Source: Eriocheir sinensis (lineage: Eukaryota; Arthropoda; Malacostraca; Decapoda; Varunidae). From it: DNA of 64,000 nucleotides. Shown here in pieces: positions 13,026 through 26,924 of this stretch. The notes beneath the pieces are model-generated. The model did not search any database. It was not told the origin of the DNA and was given only the letters and a program-made list of their open reading frames with translations. The stretch lies in NCBI RefSeq assembly GCF_024679095.1, contig NC_066552.1:12540701-12604700 (forward strand), in the 5' to 3' direction. Both the position numbers and the translations under genes were made by a program. How positions within the stretch are numbered: position 1 is the stretch's first letter; each line of letters starts with the position of its first letter.

Positions 13026-14950
13026 ACTAAAGCTGGTACCTTCCTTTCTAAAACTGGTACCCTCATTCCTAAAAATGATGCCATACTTCTAAAACAGATA
13101 CCCTTACTCCTAAAACGGGTATCCCTAAAACTGGTACTCCTACTCCTAAAACTGGTACAATAATACTGGTATCCTTTTATTTTTTTTTACAGCAAAGAAG
13201 ACAGCACAAGGGCACAAAAAAAGGAAACAATAATAAAAAAGCCCGCTACTTGCTGCTCGTGTAAAGAATCCAAAGAGGTGGCCGAAAGAAGGGTCAATTA
13301 CGGGAGGATAGGTGTCCTGATACTTTCCTCTTGAAAGAGTTCAAGTCGTAGGCAGGAGGAAATACAGATGAAGGAAGATTGTTCCAGAGATTACTAGCGT
13401 GAGGGATGAAAGAGTGAAGATGCTGGTTAACTCGTCTGTAAGGGATTTGGACAGTAAAGGGATGAGATTGAGTAGAAAGTCGTGTGCGGCGGGTCCGCGG
13501 GAGGGGGGGAGGCATGCAGTTAGCAAGTTCAGAAGAGCAGTCAGCGTGAAAATATCGATAGAAGAGAGAAAGAGAGGCAACATGGCGGAGGAATTTAAGG
13601 GGTAGAAGACTACCAGTAAGAGGAGCAGAGCTGATGAGACGAAGAGCCTTAGACTCCACTCTGTCCAGCAGAGCTGTGTGAGTGGAGCCCCCCCCCCACA
13701 CACACACACACATACACACACACACACGTGAGATGCATACTCCATACGAGGGCGGACAAGGCCCCTGTATATGGATAGCAACTGTGCGGGAGAAAAGAAC
13801 TGGCGGAGACGATACCGAACGCCCAGCCTCGAGGAAGCTGATTTAGTGAGAGAGGAGATGTGAAGTTTCCAGTTAAGATTTTGAGTTAAGGATAGACCGA
13901 GGATGTTTAGTGTTGAAGATGGTGACAGCTGAGTGTTATCGAAGAAAAGGGGATAGGTGTTTGGAAGATTGTGTCGAGTTGATAGGTGGAGAAATTGGAT
14001 TTTTGAGGCATTGAAGGACACTAGGTTCCTTTTACCCCTATCGGAAATGATAGCAAGGTCTGAGGTTAAGCGTTCTGCAGCCTCCAGTCTGGAGTCTTGT
14101 AATTCCTGTTGAGAGGGTCTTCTGTTGAAAGAAGTTGAATAATGCAGAGTGGAGTCATCAGCGTATGAGTGGATAGGACAGTTTGTTATAGAAAGAAGAT
14201 CACTGATGAATAAGAGGAAGAGAGTGGGTGATAGGACAGAGTCTTGTGGAACACCACTGTTGATAGGTTTGGGAGAAGAACAGTGACCGTCTACCACAGC
14301 AGAGATAGAACTCCTAAAACAGATTCCCTTACTCATAGAACTGGTACAATACTTCTGGTACCCTTACTCCTACAACGGGTATCCTTACTCTTAAAACTGG
14401 TACACTTACTCCTAAAATTGATACAATAATATTGGTACCCTTACTCCTAAAACTGGTACCCTTACTTCCAAAACTGGTAGCATTACTTATAAAAGTGGTA
14501 CCTTTACTTCCAAAACTGGTAACCTTACTCCTAAAACGGGTATTCTTACTCCTAAAACTGGTTCCCTTACTCCTAAAACTGGTACAATAATACTGGTACC
14601 CTTACTCCTAAAACAGATACCCTTACTCCTAAAACTGGTTCAATAATACTGGTACCTTTACTCCTACAACTGGTACCCTTACTTCCAAAACTGGTACCCG
14701 TACTTCTAAAACTGGTACCCTTACTTCCAAAACTGGTACCTTTACTTCTAAAACCGGTACCCTTACTTCTAAAACTGGTACCCTTACTTCCAAAACTGGT
14801 ACCTTTACTTCTAAAACCGGTACCCTTACTTCCAAAACTGGTGCCCTTACTTCTAAAACTGGGACCTTTACTTCCAAAACTGGTACCTTAGCTTCCAAAA
14901 CTGGTACCCTTACTTCCAAAACTGGGGTACCTTACTCCTAAAATTGATAC
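13026..14950. repeat. 21-bp minisatellite split by a LINE insertion
   Basis: 13026-13165 and 14310-14950 carry the same 21-bp unit (TTACTCCTAAAACTGGTACC plus one base, with TTACTTCCAAAACTGG variants). Because the unit is a multiple of three, an open frame of VPVLEVR/VPVLEVK repeats appears on the minus strand (14629-14919); it is not a gene. The two blocks are separated by the LINE at 13173-14309. Confidence 0.9.
13173..14309 (-). pseudogene. 5'-truncated non-LTR retrotransposon, family 1 (RT C-terminal half plus 3' UTR)
   Basis: The minus strand encodes the RT from just before INSGVPQDSVLSPTLFLLFI through the catalytic motif YADD (HSYADDSTLHY). It continues through the thumb (LNWKLHISSLTKSASSRLG, IYRGLVRPRMEYASHV) to a C-terminus ending FKRKVSGHLSSRN* at 13294. 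A (GT)n expansion at 13696-13727 replaces the Trp codon region in SHVWGGS and shifts the frame, so the copy is dead; the C-terminus continues in another frame. GVPQG has become GVPQD. The 3' UTR ends TGTGCCCTTGTGCTGTC... plus an A/T tail. It is inserted in the 21-bp minisatellite. Confidence 0.88.
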
Positions 14951-15048
14951 CCGCACTTCCTTCCTATTCCCTATGTAATTGTTGTTCCATCAGTAAACAG
15001 TATAGTTGTCATTACTGTTATTGTTACTTTTATTACTATTGAAAGCAT

Positions 15049-15060
15049 TACACACACACA

Positions 15061-15123
<63 letters not shown>

Positions 15124-15175
15124 CCTCCACTCCCCCAACACACACACACACATAATCCCCCCCACACACACATCC
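15049..15175. repeat. (AC)n microsatellite and C-rich derivative
   Basis: AC array to 15119, then CACACA/CCCCCAC-rich sequence to about 15260. Confidence 0.9.
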
Positions 15176-15477
15176 CTCCACCTCCCCCACAAACATACAT
15201 ACCCCCCACACACATACCCATACCCCACACATACCCCCGACATTTACACATACCCTCCCCGCACACGACCAACTCATACCCTCCCTTCACCCCCCAACCG
15301 GGAAGGCATCAATTCTGAGGTTCACGCCGGACTGCCGCCGCCCAGCTCATCTCGTGAGTCCTTCCCTTGAGGCTCCTAAGTCACGAACATTAGCTTGAGG
15401 CCGGCATAACTTTGGCCGTGAAGCCCGACCATTGCGGGTGTGATTGGCCAATACCTGAAGCTTGAATCACCGCTGCC

Positions 15478-15592
15478 CTAGGAGGAGGAGGAGGAGGAGG
15501 AGGAGGAGGAGGAGGAACAGGAGGAACAGGAGGAGGAGGAGGAGGAGGAGGAGAGGAGGAAGAGAGGAGGAGGAGGAGGAGGAGGAGGAACC
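15478..15592. repeat. (GGA)n triplet array
   Basis: GAGGAG units with AACAGG interruptions, flanked by a duplicated phrase (CTGAAGCTTGAATCAC before it, CTGAAGCATGAATCAC after it). Confidence 0.9.
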
Positions 15593-15704
15593 TGAAGCAT
15601 GAATCACTATAACCTGAGGAGGGACAGGAGGAGGAAGAGCAGGTAGAGGAAGAGCAGGAGGAGGATGAGCAGAAGGAGGAGAAAGTAGTCTCTCTCTCGA
15701 ACAG

Positions 15705-16415
15705 AATGCAGATGCGATGCAGGAGGAAAAGGATCTTGGAGTCACTATCAGCAGTGACCTGAAACACGCGAATCACTGTAAAAAAGCATATAACAAAGCC
15801 AACACTATGCTCGGGTTCATTGCGAGGAACTTCGAGTGTAAAACGCCAGACGTGATGCTATCCTTGTATAATTCCATGGTAAGACCGCACCTCGAGTATG
15901 CAGTACAGTTCTGGTCTCCTAATTACAGACTGGACATTGATTTACTGGAAAGGATTCAACGACGCGCCACGAAGATGATTCCAACCTTAAGGGCTCAACC
16001 GTACGAGGAACGACTCAAGCGACTCAATCTCTTTACATTGGAGAAAAGACGCATACGAGGGGATATGATTCAAGTCTTCAAGTACCTGAAAAAGTTCAAT
16101 AACGTCGATCACTCCAAATTCTTTGAACTGCAAACCAACTCAAGAACTAGAAATAACGGTTTACCCATTCAGTCGAGTCGATGTAACACAGACACTGGAA
16201 GGAGTTTCTTTTCAAGCCAAGTCATCCGCCACTGGAACAATCTTCCCTCAGAAGTAGTAAATCCGAATACCATCAACTCCTTCAAATATCGAATCGACCG
16301 TCATTTCGCTGCGTCGGGAGTAAACTGAATAACGAGGTGCTTTCATCTGCTCCTCAATATCGAGGTGCTTTCATCTGCTCCTCAATATCGAGGTGCTTTC
16401 ATCTGCTCCTCAAAC
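15705..16415 (+). pseudogene. CR1/L2-like non-LTR retrotransposon 3' fragment, family 2
   Basis: A clean 200-residue frame ends TAA-like TGA at 16326. It begins EEKDLGVTISSDLK and contains NTMLGFIARNFE, LYNSMVRPHLEYAVQFWSP, IQRRATKMIP and HWNNLPSEVV, ending FKYRIDRHFAAS. This is the RT thumb/connection region, 5'-truncated before the catalytic motifs. The 3' end carries three tandem copies of a 29-bp unit (ATCGAGGTGCTTTCATCTGC...). A reverse copy of the same 3' end is at 35520-35860. Confidence 0.88.
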
Positions 16416-16509
16416 TCCAAGTGGCTGTCGAGCAGATTAAATCTCCAAAGCGGACGACCTCGTAATGAGCCAATTGGCTTTCTGTTGCCTGCATTTCCAT
16501 GTTTCCATG

Positions 16510-17600
16510 TTTCTTTCATCTTTTCCTCCTCCTCCTCCTTCTCCTCTCCCTCCTCCTCTTCATCCTACCATTACTACTCTTCCGCCTTCACCTCCTCTTC
16601 TTCCTTCTCCTCCCTTGTCCGTTCTGCAGGAAGAGACGAGGAGAGGAAATCCCAAAGGAGCCAGATCGTAATTAGCCAACTGCCTGTCTCTGTTCACTGC
16701 TCTTCCGTGCTTCCATGCTTCGTTATATTTTACTTTCTCGATCTCCTCCCGTTCTGGTCTTCTTTCTTATTTTCCTTCTCTTCTCCTCCTCCTCATCCTT
16801 TACCTCCTTATCATCAGTCTTCCTTTTCCTCCTCCCTCATCACATCTTATTTTTTTTAATTATCTTTCTTCTCTTTCTAATCCTCTACCTCCTCTGACTC
16901 CTCTTCCTCTAACTCTTCTGCCTCCTCCTCCTACTACTACTTTCCTTCTCATTCATCTCCCCTTCTTTCTTTTCCTCCACCTCAACTTCTCCTCTTTTTT
17001 TTCCTCCTCTACCTCCTTCTACTACCACTACTCTTTCTCCTCCTCCACCTCGAACTCCTTCCATTTCTTCTCATCCACCTTAACTATCCTTTTTTTCCTC
17101 CTCCTCCTCCTCCTCCTCCTCCTCCTCCCAGTTGTCATCATTATGCTTTTCCTCATTTTATTCCTTTTCTTCTCTTCCCAAAGGTTCTCGTTGTCCTTCT
17201 CCTCCTCCTCCTCCTCCTCCTCCTCCTCTTCTTTCTCCTCCTCCTCCTCCTCCTCCCAGTTGTCATCGTTATGCTTTTCCTCATTTTATTCCTTTTCTTC
17301 TCTTCCCAGTTGTTGTGGTTCTCGTTGTCCTCCTCCTCCTCCTCCTCCTCTTCTTTCTCCTCCTGGGTTCCTCAAACACTCATTTTTTTTACTAACTGCT
17401 TGTTTTTCTCCCTTCATTCCTCCATCCATCATTATCTTCCTTCCTTCATCCCTTTCTTGTTCCCTTTCCTTTATTCCCACTTCAATGCAAACCTTCTTTT
17501 TTTCCGTACACTTTCTTCCTTCTATTGTCTTGTTTTCATCCTTCCAATGCTTGGTTTTTATATTCTTATTCTTCTTCAAATGATGTTTTTGTATTTCTGT
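16510..17600. other. Polypyrimidine region with (TCC)n blocks
   Basis: More than 1 kb of C/T-rich sequence. A roughly 130-bp block (CAGTTGTCATC.TTATGC, TTTTCCTCATTTTATTCC, TCTTCCCA) repeats two to three times between 17128 and 17330 around TCC arrays. No coding signal beyond composition. Confidence 0.75.
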
Positions 17601-17621
17601 CTGTGCCTTTTCTTTATTGCT

Positions 17622-18072
<451 letters not shown>

Positions 18073-18524
18073 CAACTATCTGTATCCTGCTAATACGTAT
18101 TTCCATATTTTGTGTTCAATTCTCCACCTCTTCGTCTTCCTTCCCTTCTCCTGGCTTTATTTCCTGGTGCGTTTACATCTCCACACCATCATATTTCTTC
18201 TCTACAGTTCATTCTTTCCTTTGAGCGTTATATTAGTTCGTATCAACACCAGCAGCAGGCCGCATCCTGGATCAGTATTGCGGGCCGGGCGTGCTAACCC
18301 TTGCACCACGTAAGCCCTTATTCATTAAGCAATAGCTCGGATAATTAACTGCATATTGGAGAGCACCGATACGAAGACAATTCATGAATACGCCTCATCC
18401 CGAGCGCGTCCAAAGGAATGTACAGTCTAGTTTTCTAAGACGCTTCCGGTTGTCGCTTTATATACCAATTTCCAAAGGCCGGGAAGGAGATTATTTTTAT
18501 TATTGTGTTCTTATTATTGTTGTT

Positions 18525-18670
18525 TTACGATCATGGTGCAGAACCTTTGTCAAACTTCCACCAAGATCATGAATCTACACATGGAAATGCCCAGCAGACG
18601 CCTGTACCAAAGCCTTACCAAATATGTGTCCCTGGACGCCGAAATGTCTATAGAATACTGTGTGTGCCCT
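18525..18670 (+). repeat. Dispersed repeat family A fragment
   Basis: Phrases CATGGTGCAGAACC, GTCAAACTTCCACCA, GGAAATGCCCA and AAAGCCTTACCAAAT match the family A copies at 53380-53540 and 55670-55860. Confidence 0.6.
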
Positions 18671-18953
18671 CCCCGAGATACTTCACAGGTCACCTCTGCG
18701 CCGCTCCTCAGCCACTCAGAACCCATTTAACATCTTCTACTAAAGTCCGTTACACGCACTTCAGTTTCTGCATGTTTTACCTCAAGCATTCCTTCTCGGG
18801 AGCCCCTCTGCGTGAGCCTAAAGTTGACATTTTTCCGCGGAATCGACGCAGTAAAGTCTGATGGAGCGTTGGCTAAATATAGACTTAAAGAAGCGTTGTG
18901 TGGCCGCCCCGCCCCTTTGTCTCCTCCCAAGGAAGTTTTTTTGCAGCAGAGGG

Positions 18954-19255
18954 CATAAAAAAAAAAGCTCGCTACTACAAACTCCCTACTACAAACAAAA
19001 GGAGTGACCAGGAGAGGTGCAGTCTTGGGTGGTTAGGTGTCTTGAATCTCCTCTTTTAAAAGAGTTCAAGTCGTAGGTAGAATGAAATACAAATGAATTC
19101 CGTTCAGTGAAAGTAATGAAGGAATAAAGGTGCTGCTTAACTCTTGTATAAAGGATTTGGATTGTATATGGATATAATCCGGATATGCTAGAGTAGTAAA
19201 ACGTGTGCAGCTGGACCGAGAGTAATGTTATTCCCAAGAACGAAGGCAATGTCTC
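18954..19255 (-). pseudogene. LINE family 1 3' remnant
   Basis: The minus strand preserves a decayed C-terminus (IPYTRVNQHLYSFI-like, STYDLNSFKRGDSRHLT) and the 3' UTR motif of family 1, with several indels. Confidence 0.6.
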
Positions 19256-19744
19256 AAAGGCAGTATCCTGATATCTTTGTGTATCCTTAGGTATGTTTCT
19301 TCTCCCTTCAGCGAGCAGGAAACAATTCAGGTCCGGCTACACGCACTAGGTCAATGATCAAACACTACAAAGCAGACTGCCGCTAATACACCAAACTTGT
19401 GATGTACAAAATTTTAAACATTGATGTTGACGAGGAGAAAATATGGATATCACACTGGAACAAATGCATAGCAGTAGCGTAACCGACATGATAAATATAC
19501 AAACGTATTTATTCAAGATAAATTGAAAAGAAAAATCCTTAAATTACATTCAGCAAAAATGTTTAAATAATAAAGAAAAAAAGCTGCTGTGAACTATTAC
19601 TGCAGCGGACAAAGTTTTGTTTTTTTAATGAGATGAAAACGTGAGGATTAAGTTAGCGCTTCAAATTTTATGTGGCGAAGTTAAATAAGACCAAACTGCT
19701 GAAACGAAATTACCGCCGGCGTTAATCCCGGATAATTTGTATGC

Positions 19745-19763
19745 AACTACTACTATTTGTAAT

Positions 19764-19825
<62 letters not shown>

Positions 19826-19892
19826 TTACGACTACTACTACTACTACTATTACGACTAACACTATTACGACTACTACTGCTACTACTACTAC

Positions 19893-19930
<38 letters not shown>
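19745..19930. repeat. (ACT)n continuing into (AAT)n
   Basis: ACT triplets with ATTACG interruptions, then AAT triplets from 19893. Poly-Thr/Asn and poly-Val frames are artefacts. Confidence 0.95.
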
Positions 19931-20289
19931 CCACTACTGCTGCTGTTGTTGTCTTAGGTGTGAATTATCGTTCCCTGGCAATTTGCTGTCACTGGGCGTG
20001 CCCGATTTCGTGGATAATATACGGTACGCAATTAGTAGGGACTACACTATAGAGCCAATAGTATGGAGGCAACAACAACAAATATCATGAATTATATTCG
20101 ATTTTGATTTAAAAATTATCAGTACTGTCGCAAAATGCTGTTTTGTTAATATACAAGATTTGTAATTATAATTATTAAAAGCCTTGGCGATGTCCGCCAC
20201 CGAGAATATTAGCAAGCTTTATAATAACATAACATCTGTTTGCGACAGTGCTTATAGTCTCTAAACTCAATATCTAATATAGTTGACGG

Positions 20290-20600
20290 TATTTTTTTAC
20301 AGTGAAGGAGGCAGCTCAAGGGCAATAAAACAAAAAAAGCAACAAAAAAGCCAGTCAATCGGTGCTCCAGTGAAAGAAAACAGAATGAGAGGCAAAAGAG
20401 AGGTCAATTTCGGGAGAAGAGGTGTCTTGACACCCTTCTCTTGAAAGAGGTCAAGTCGTCAGCAGGAGGAAATACAGACAAAGGAAGGTTTAAGAGAGTA
20501 ATGCAACAGTGCGGCGGAATTTAAATAAGAGGTAGGAGACTGTCAGTAAGAGGAGGGAAGTTGATGAGACGGAGAGCCTTACGGCCGTACCATAAATAAA
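20290..20600 (-). mobile_element. LINE family 1 3' end
   Basis: TTTTTTTACAGTGAAGGAGG, CAGCTCAAGGGCA and later TTCGGGAGAAGAGGTGTCTT are the reverse complement of the family 1 3' UTR, with a short decayed remnant of the ORF end. Confidence 0.65.
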
Positions 20601-20879
20601 CCCCTTCGACTGTCAAACACCTTCGGTCATTTTTTGCTACCATAAAAATCAAAGGTTTTTTTTCCGGAAGAGAAGGGAAGGTGTTGGGAGGTGAAATTGT
20701 TTGAATCTAGCAAGGAGCCGGGACAGCCACATTTTCGTAAGCCTCTTCGCATATTTTATTAGTCAATCTTGCATTGTTTTCATACATACAGCAGCAAATG
20801 ATCCAAGAATTATAAGAAAATTTACTTGATCTAATATTAATTTAATATTAATTTTTTTTTTTAAATCTGGGAAAGCCTT

Positions 20880-21680
20880 ATAAAACTAACCATCTAAGTA
20901 TCCAAAACGTTTGTGAAAGCCTTACAAAACTGTCCTTGGAAATACCCACAATGTCATGTGAAAACCTTATTAAACTACGCATGGACTGCCCATAACGTCT
21001 GCGAAAGCCATATCAAACTACCCTTGGAAATGCCCACAACGTCTTCGAGTTTTTTTAAACTACCCTTGGAAATGCCCACAACGTCTTCGAGTTTTTAAAA
21101 CTACCATTGGAAATGCCCACAACGTCTTCGAGTTTTTTAAAACTACCCTTGGAAATGCCCACAACGTCTTCGAGTTTTTTAAAACTACCATTGGAAATAC
21201 CCACGTCTGAAAAAGCCATAAAAAAACTATCCTTAGAAATAATCGTAATAATAATAATCTCTGCGAAAGCCTTAGAGAATTGCCCTTGGAAATATCTACA
21301 ACGTCTGCAAAAGCCTTATGAAGATACCCTTGGAAATACCCATAACGTCTGCGAAAGCCTTATAAAACTACACATGTAAATGCACACAACGACTGTGAAA
21401 GCCTTATAAAACTACCCTTGGAAATACCAACAAGATATGCGAAAACTTTATAATACTACCAATGGAAAAACTCACAACGTCTGCGAAAGCCTTATAAGAA
21501 TATTAAAGAAAATACCCACTAACTCTGCGAAAGCCTTATACAACTACCCTTGAAAATAACCTCTGGGTAAGTTTTATGAAACTACTCTTGGAAATTCGCT
21601 CAACGTTTGCGAAGGCCTTATCAAACTACCCTTGGAGATAGCCACAACGTCTCCGAAAGCCTTATCAAATGTGGATGTGT
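20880..21680. repeat. Minisatellite of a second family A segment
   Basis: A unit of roughly 45-50 bp (GCGAAAGCCTTATAAAACTA, then CCCTTGGAAATNCCCACAACG and a T) is repeated about 16 times with decay. The same phrase occurs once in each dispersed family A copy (AAACTACC..., GGAAATGCCCA, CGAAAGCCTTGTC). Confidence 0.85.
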
Positions 21681-21689
21681 AAGCCCCGA

Positions 21690-22229
21690 ATTGTTTGAGA
21701 ATATGCGCCCGCCAGGGAGAGCAATTACTGAATCAGGGAGCCTCTAGTGGGAAGCGGAAGCACCGAGAGGAAGCATCTTTTCCTTCCCGAGTTAGTGGAC
21801 TAAACTTTGGACTGAGGCGCAGAAAAAGGGAAGCGACAGAACATAAGACGGGCCAGCCGATTTACTGCTCTTTATATACTGGATGAAAATAGGGAGAAAT
21901 AAAGAAGGAAAAGCGCTGAGTTGGAGCAACAGAAGTTAGATTAAAAAAGCAGGTTCAAGAAAAGCGATTATTCATTCCTCCGGTAAGAGATGAGGAGGGC
22001 AAAATATGCAATGTCTGCGAAGGAATGGAGAAGTTGAGAAGGAAGGAGGAGGAGGGATGGATGGTGATAGAAAAGGAAGGGTTACGAAATACGTGGGGAG
22101 AGAGGATAGGCAGGAGAAGGGAATATAGAAATGAGATACAACAGATTAGGAAAATGGTAGAGATAACTTACACTTGTGATAATGGCATATATAATGAAGA
22201 TAACATGCAGTGGTAGTAGCAGGGGTATA

Positions 22230-22268
<39 letters not shown>

Positions 22269-22790
22269 CGGTGGTAGTAGTAGTAGTAGTGGAAGTAGTA
22301 GTATTAAAACATTAGCATCATCATTCTTCTCGCTCTCACTCTTCTTATTAATTCAAATATTTTTATATATAATAACGATAATGACGCAACTTTCCACCCG
22401 CTGCATAATGTCCACTTACTCATTTTTAGCCGTCCTCCGCATTTGTGTTCATTAAATCACTAACACTGTAAATCATTGTAATTACCGTGCATATCATTAA
22501 CTTACTGTCATCGTTAATCAAACATTCATGACGCACGCCACTTCATATTTTTTTATTTCATTTACTTATTGTTTCCCGGTTTTACTTGCTACTGTTTTTG
22601 TTTGCTAGTATTATTGTTTGCTACTATTTTTTTCCAATATTTTTGTTTGCTGATATTTTCTCGTTAATCTTTTCTTCCTAATATTATCTTCTAATTTTTG
22701 TTACATCCTATTATTTTTTTTATTCTGTAGACAATCTAGACTCTGAAGTGCTTCGAAGCGGGGGATAGGAAGAGTGAGGGAGGAAGAGTG
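21690..22790. other. Region without supported genes; contains (AGT)n at 22231-22305
   Basis: Purine-rich sequence to 22150 with short open frames that lack splice sites or family motifs, then an AGT array and AT-rich sequence. Nothing further recognised. Confidence 0.5.
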
Positions 22791-22795
22791 AGGGA

Positions 22796-22797
<2 letters not shown>

Positions 22798-22868
<71 letters not shown>

Positions 22869-23022
22869 TACATAAAAATCCAAACCACACAGACCCTATG
22901 GTCCAGACTAGGTGGTCTACCCACCTTAATGGTTCTACATTAGTCCGATGGCTCCAAAACTTTGCATTTTTACTTTAGTAAATATTATGTTGAAAAAAAG
23001 TGTCTGTCGACCTTGTTTTTAA
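22798..23022 (-). mobile_element. (GA)n array joined to the 3' end of LINE family 3
   Basis: GA array 22798-22865 passes directly into ACCACACAGACCC, GGTCCAGACTAGGTGGTCTA and TCCGATGGCTCCAAAAC. This is the same junction as at 33560 for the family 3 LINE. Read on the minus strand, the LINE 3' UTR ends in (CT)n. Confidence 0.8.
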
Positions 23023-23454
23023 GAGTGACGATGCCATACACGAAGTTTGAAAATTTCGATAATTTTCACACAAATTGACGAAAATCACCCTTAAGAGTGA
23101 CGATGCCATACACTAAGTTTGAAAATTTCGATAATTTTCACACAAATTGACGAAAATCACCCTTAAGAGTGACGATGCCATACACTAAGTTTGAAAATTT
23201 CGATAATTTTCACACAAATTGACGAAAATCACCCTTAAGAGTGACGATGCCATACACGAAGTTTGAAAATTTCGATAATTTTCACACAAATTGACGAAAA
23301 TCACCCTTAAGAGTGACGATGCCATGCACTAAGTTTGAAAATTTCGATAATTTTCACCCAAATTGACGAAAATCACCCTTAAGAGTGACGATGCCATACA
23401 CTAAGTTTGAAAATTTCGATAATTTTCACACAAATTAACGAAAAACGCCCTTAA
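23023..23454. repeat. 72-bp satellite, six copies
   Basis: Six near-identical 72-bp units start with GAGTGACGATGCCATACAC at 23023, 23095, 23167, 23239, 23311 and 23383. The array begins exactly inside the 3' region of the LINE family 3 fragment, after CTTGTTTTTAA. Confidence 0.95.
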
Positions 23455-23869
23455 ACACAGCAGAACGGTGCAGAACAGAGCACAGTGAACACTAGGTGGA
23501 CCACGTAAAACGGATGAACGCAAGAAGAACAACAACACGGGTACAAACGCAAGAACACGGGTGCGAAGCGAGTGTGAGAGGAATAGAATGAGGAGAAGAA
23601 GAGAGGAGAAGGAGAAAAAGATAATGACGAGACTGACAAGAAGGAAGGGTAGCAAAATGAGGAAAAAGAGAAGTAAGAGAAGGAAGAGAGAGAAGAGGAA
23701 GAAGAAACAAGAAAAGTGGGCTAGCTAGGGAAGGGGAAAGAAGACGAATATGGTGAGTGTAGGCGGAGGAGCAAGTGTAGAGGAAAGAGAAGAAGGAGGA
23801 GGAGGAGGAGAAGTTGGCATCACCCATCAACACCTTTCATGCTCTTTTCCAGTATTTACAACCTTCTTT

Positions 23870-24610
23870 ACTGCCGTCGTAAAGAGTTCATCTCATCAGC
23901 TCTCCTTCTTTCCCCTCCTTCTCTTTTTTGTCTTTTCCTCTCTTTTCATTTATTTTTCTCCTTTGTTCTTCTTTCTTTTCTCTCACCTCTCTCTTCTCTT
24001 GTACGTTCCTGTCCTTTTATTTATTTTTATTTCCTTTGTTTTCTTTCCTTTCTTTTTCTTTCCTGAATTTTCCTCTCCTTTCCTTCTTCTTTTCCTTTCT
24101 TTTGCTTCCATTTCCTCTCTTTCTTTGCTGCCATCTTCAGTTCTCCATTCTTTGTTTCTCTTATATGTTTTTTTTTTCTCCTCTCTACACCTTCCTCTCC
24201 TCTCCTTTCCTCTCTTTTTTCGTTTCTTTTACTTTTCTTTCTTCTTTTCTTTGATGTTTTCTCTCCTCTTCATCCATTTCTATTTCATACTTTTGTTTGA
24301 CTTTGCGTTCTTATGTTTTCCTTCCTCTCTCCCTTCTTTCCATTCTTCTATGTTTTCCTTTCTTCTTCTGTCCTTTCTCTTTCTTTCCTTTCTTATTCTC
24401 TATATTTTTTTTCCTTTCCTTTGTATCTATTTCTTTCCTATGTTTTATTTTGCTCTAATTTACTTTTCTTTCCTCTTCTCTCCTCTCTTTCCTTTCCTTT
24501 CCTTTCCTTTCTTTTTCATTCCTTTCTAATACTTTCGGCTTTTATTTCCTTTGCTATCTCTCCTCTCCTCTTCTTTTCTCGCCGCTCCTTTTTTCTCTTT
24601 TTATCTGTGT
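23870..24610. repeat. Long polypyrimidine (C/T) tract
   Basis: Over 700 bp that is almost pure C/T on the plus strand without a fixed short period. Frames are Phe/Leu/Ser only. Confidence 0.85.
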
Positions 24611-24752
24611 CGCAGACGCCGATCAACAGATTGTCCATTTTCTTGTTGTCGTTCTCTTCAAGTTGTTTTCCTGGCTCACCCATGCATTGTAGACATGACA
24701 TTGTATAATAACATTTGTTAGCCCTGATGAACCCTACAGCATGGCATTAAAT

Positions 24753-24870
24753 TTTTTTTTTTTTTTTTTTTAACGTCTTGGCCGGTGGCGCCTTCACAGT
24801 AGGACCTGATGGTCGGCCCCAGTCTGTTGTGGTGCAGCCAAGTGTTTATAGTGGCGCCATCTTTACTTTT
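24753..24870 (-). mobile_element. SINE family S1
   Basis: A T run, then a reverse copy of the S1 body: GGCGCCTTCACAGTAGGACC, TGATGGTCGGCCCCAG and GTTTATAGTGGCGCCATC. Confidence 0.7.
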
Positions 24871-24949
24871 CAGCATTTTCCATTTTATACTCCTAGTTGC
24901 ATAATATAAATTGTTGGGGGGTGTTGGAGGGTCATGCGACGCCGATCTA

Positions 24950-26060
<1,111 letters not shown>

Positions 26061-26164
26061 TTGATCCAGGCCTCGACAAGGACCTCAAATTATAGCTTTT
26101 TATCAGCTTCCCAAACTTACTGGAATCTTAATAACCAGCTCCTTAAATCTTCCCTAACTACCTG

Positions 26165-26166
<2 letters not shown>

Positions 26167-26232
<66 letters not shown>

Positions 26233-26283
26233 AACAAACACTCTTCCCTCCACGCACACAGTCACAAACATCCATCCCATCCT

Positions 26284-26346
<63 letters not shown>
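26167..26346. repeat. Two (AC)n arrays
   Basis: 26167-26228 and 26285-26346, with a 50-bp spacer. 26530-26780 beyond is G/A-rich (GGGGAGGGG-type) non-coding sequence. Confidence 0.95.
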
Positions 26347-26349
<3 letters not shown>

Positions 26350-26924
26350 CGAAGCTGCAAGCACCACACACGAGATTATCACAGGAAAGCAGAATGTGAG
26401 AAAAAAATTCAATCTTCGCAATTATTTCTCCCTCCTCTTTATCCTCCTCCTCCTCCTCCTCCTCCTCCTCCTCCTTCCTTCTTTTTCCCGTCATCATCAT
26501 CACCATCACAACACCATTTCTCGCGTTAAAGAGACTGGGAGGGGAGAAGGAATTGGGGGGAGGGGAGGAGGAAGTGGGAGAGGGGATGGGATAGAAAGGT
26601 AGGAGCGGGGAGGGGAAGGGTGAAGGGGGAATGGGAGAGGCAGGTAGGAGAGAAGAGATGAAGGTGGGAGAGGGAAGGGGGTTGGGAAGGGGGTACAGGG
26701 GTGCGGATGGGGTGAGGGGAGGGGAGGAGAGAGTAAGGTGAGAGAGGGGAGTGTGTGAGTGGAGGGGAGAGGGAGATGAGCGGTGAACGAACTCGCCAGA
26801 AAGGAAACACGTAATATTACACCAGAAGGAAAATGATTCAAGTTGTCTGTCCTTTGCCACAGACACTCAAGCCCTTTGACCTTTTGTTTATTACGTTTCA
26901 CCTATAGCGTCGGTAGACTTTCTT

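Noticed and set aside
14629..14919. VPVLEVR repeat protein
   Set aside because: It is the 21-bp minisatellite that also exists outside the frame and is split by a LINE.
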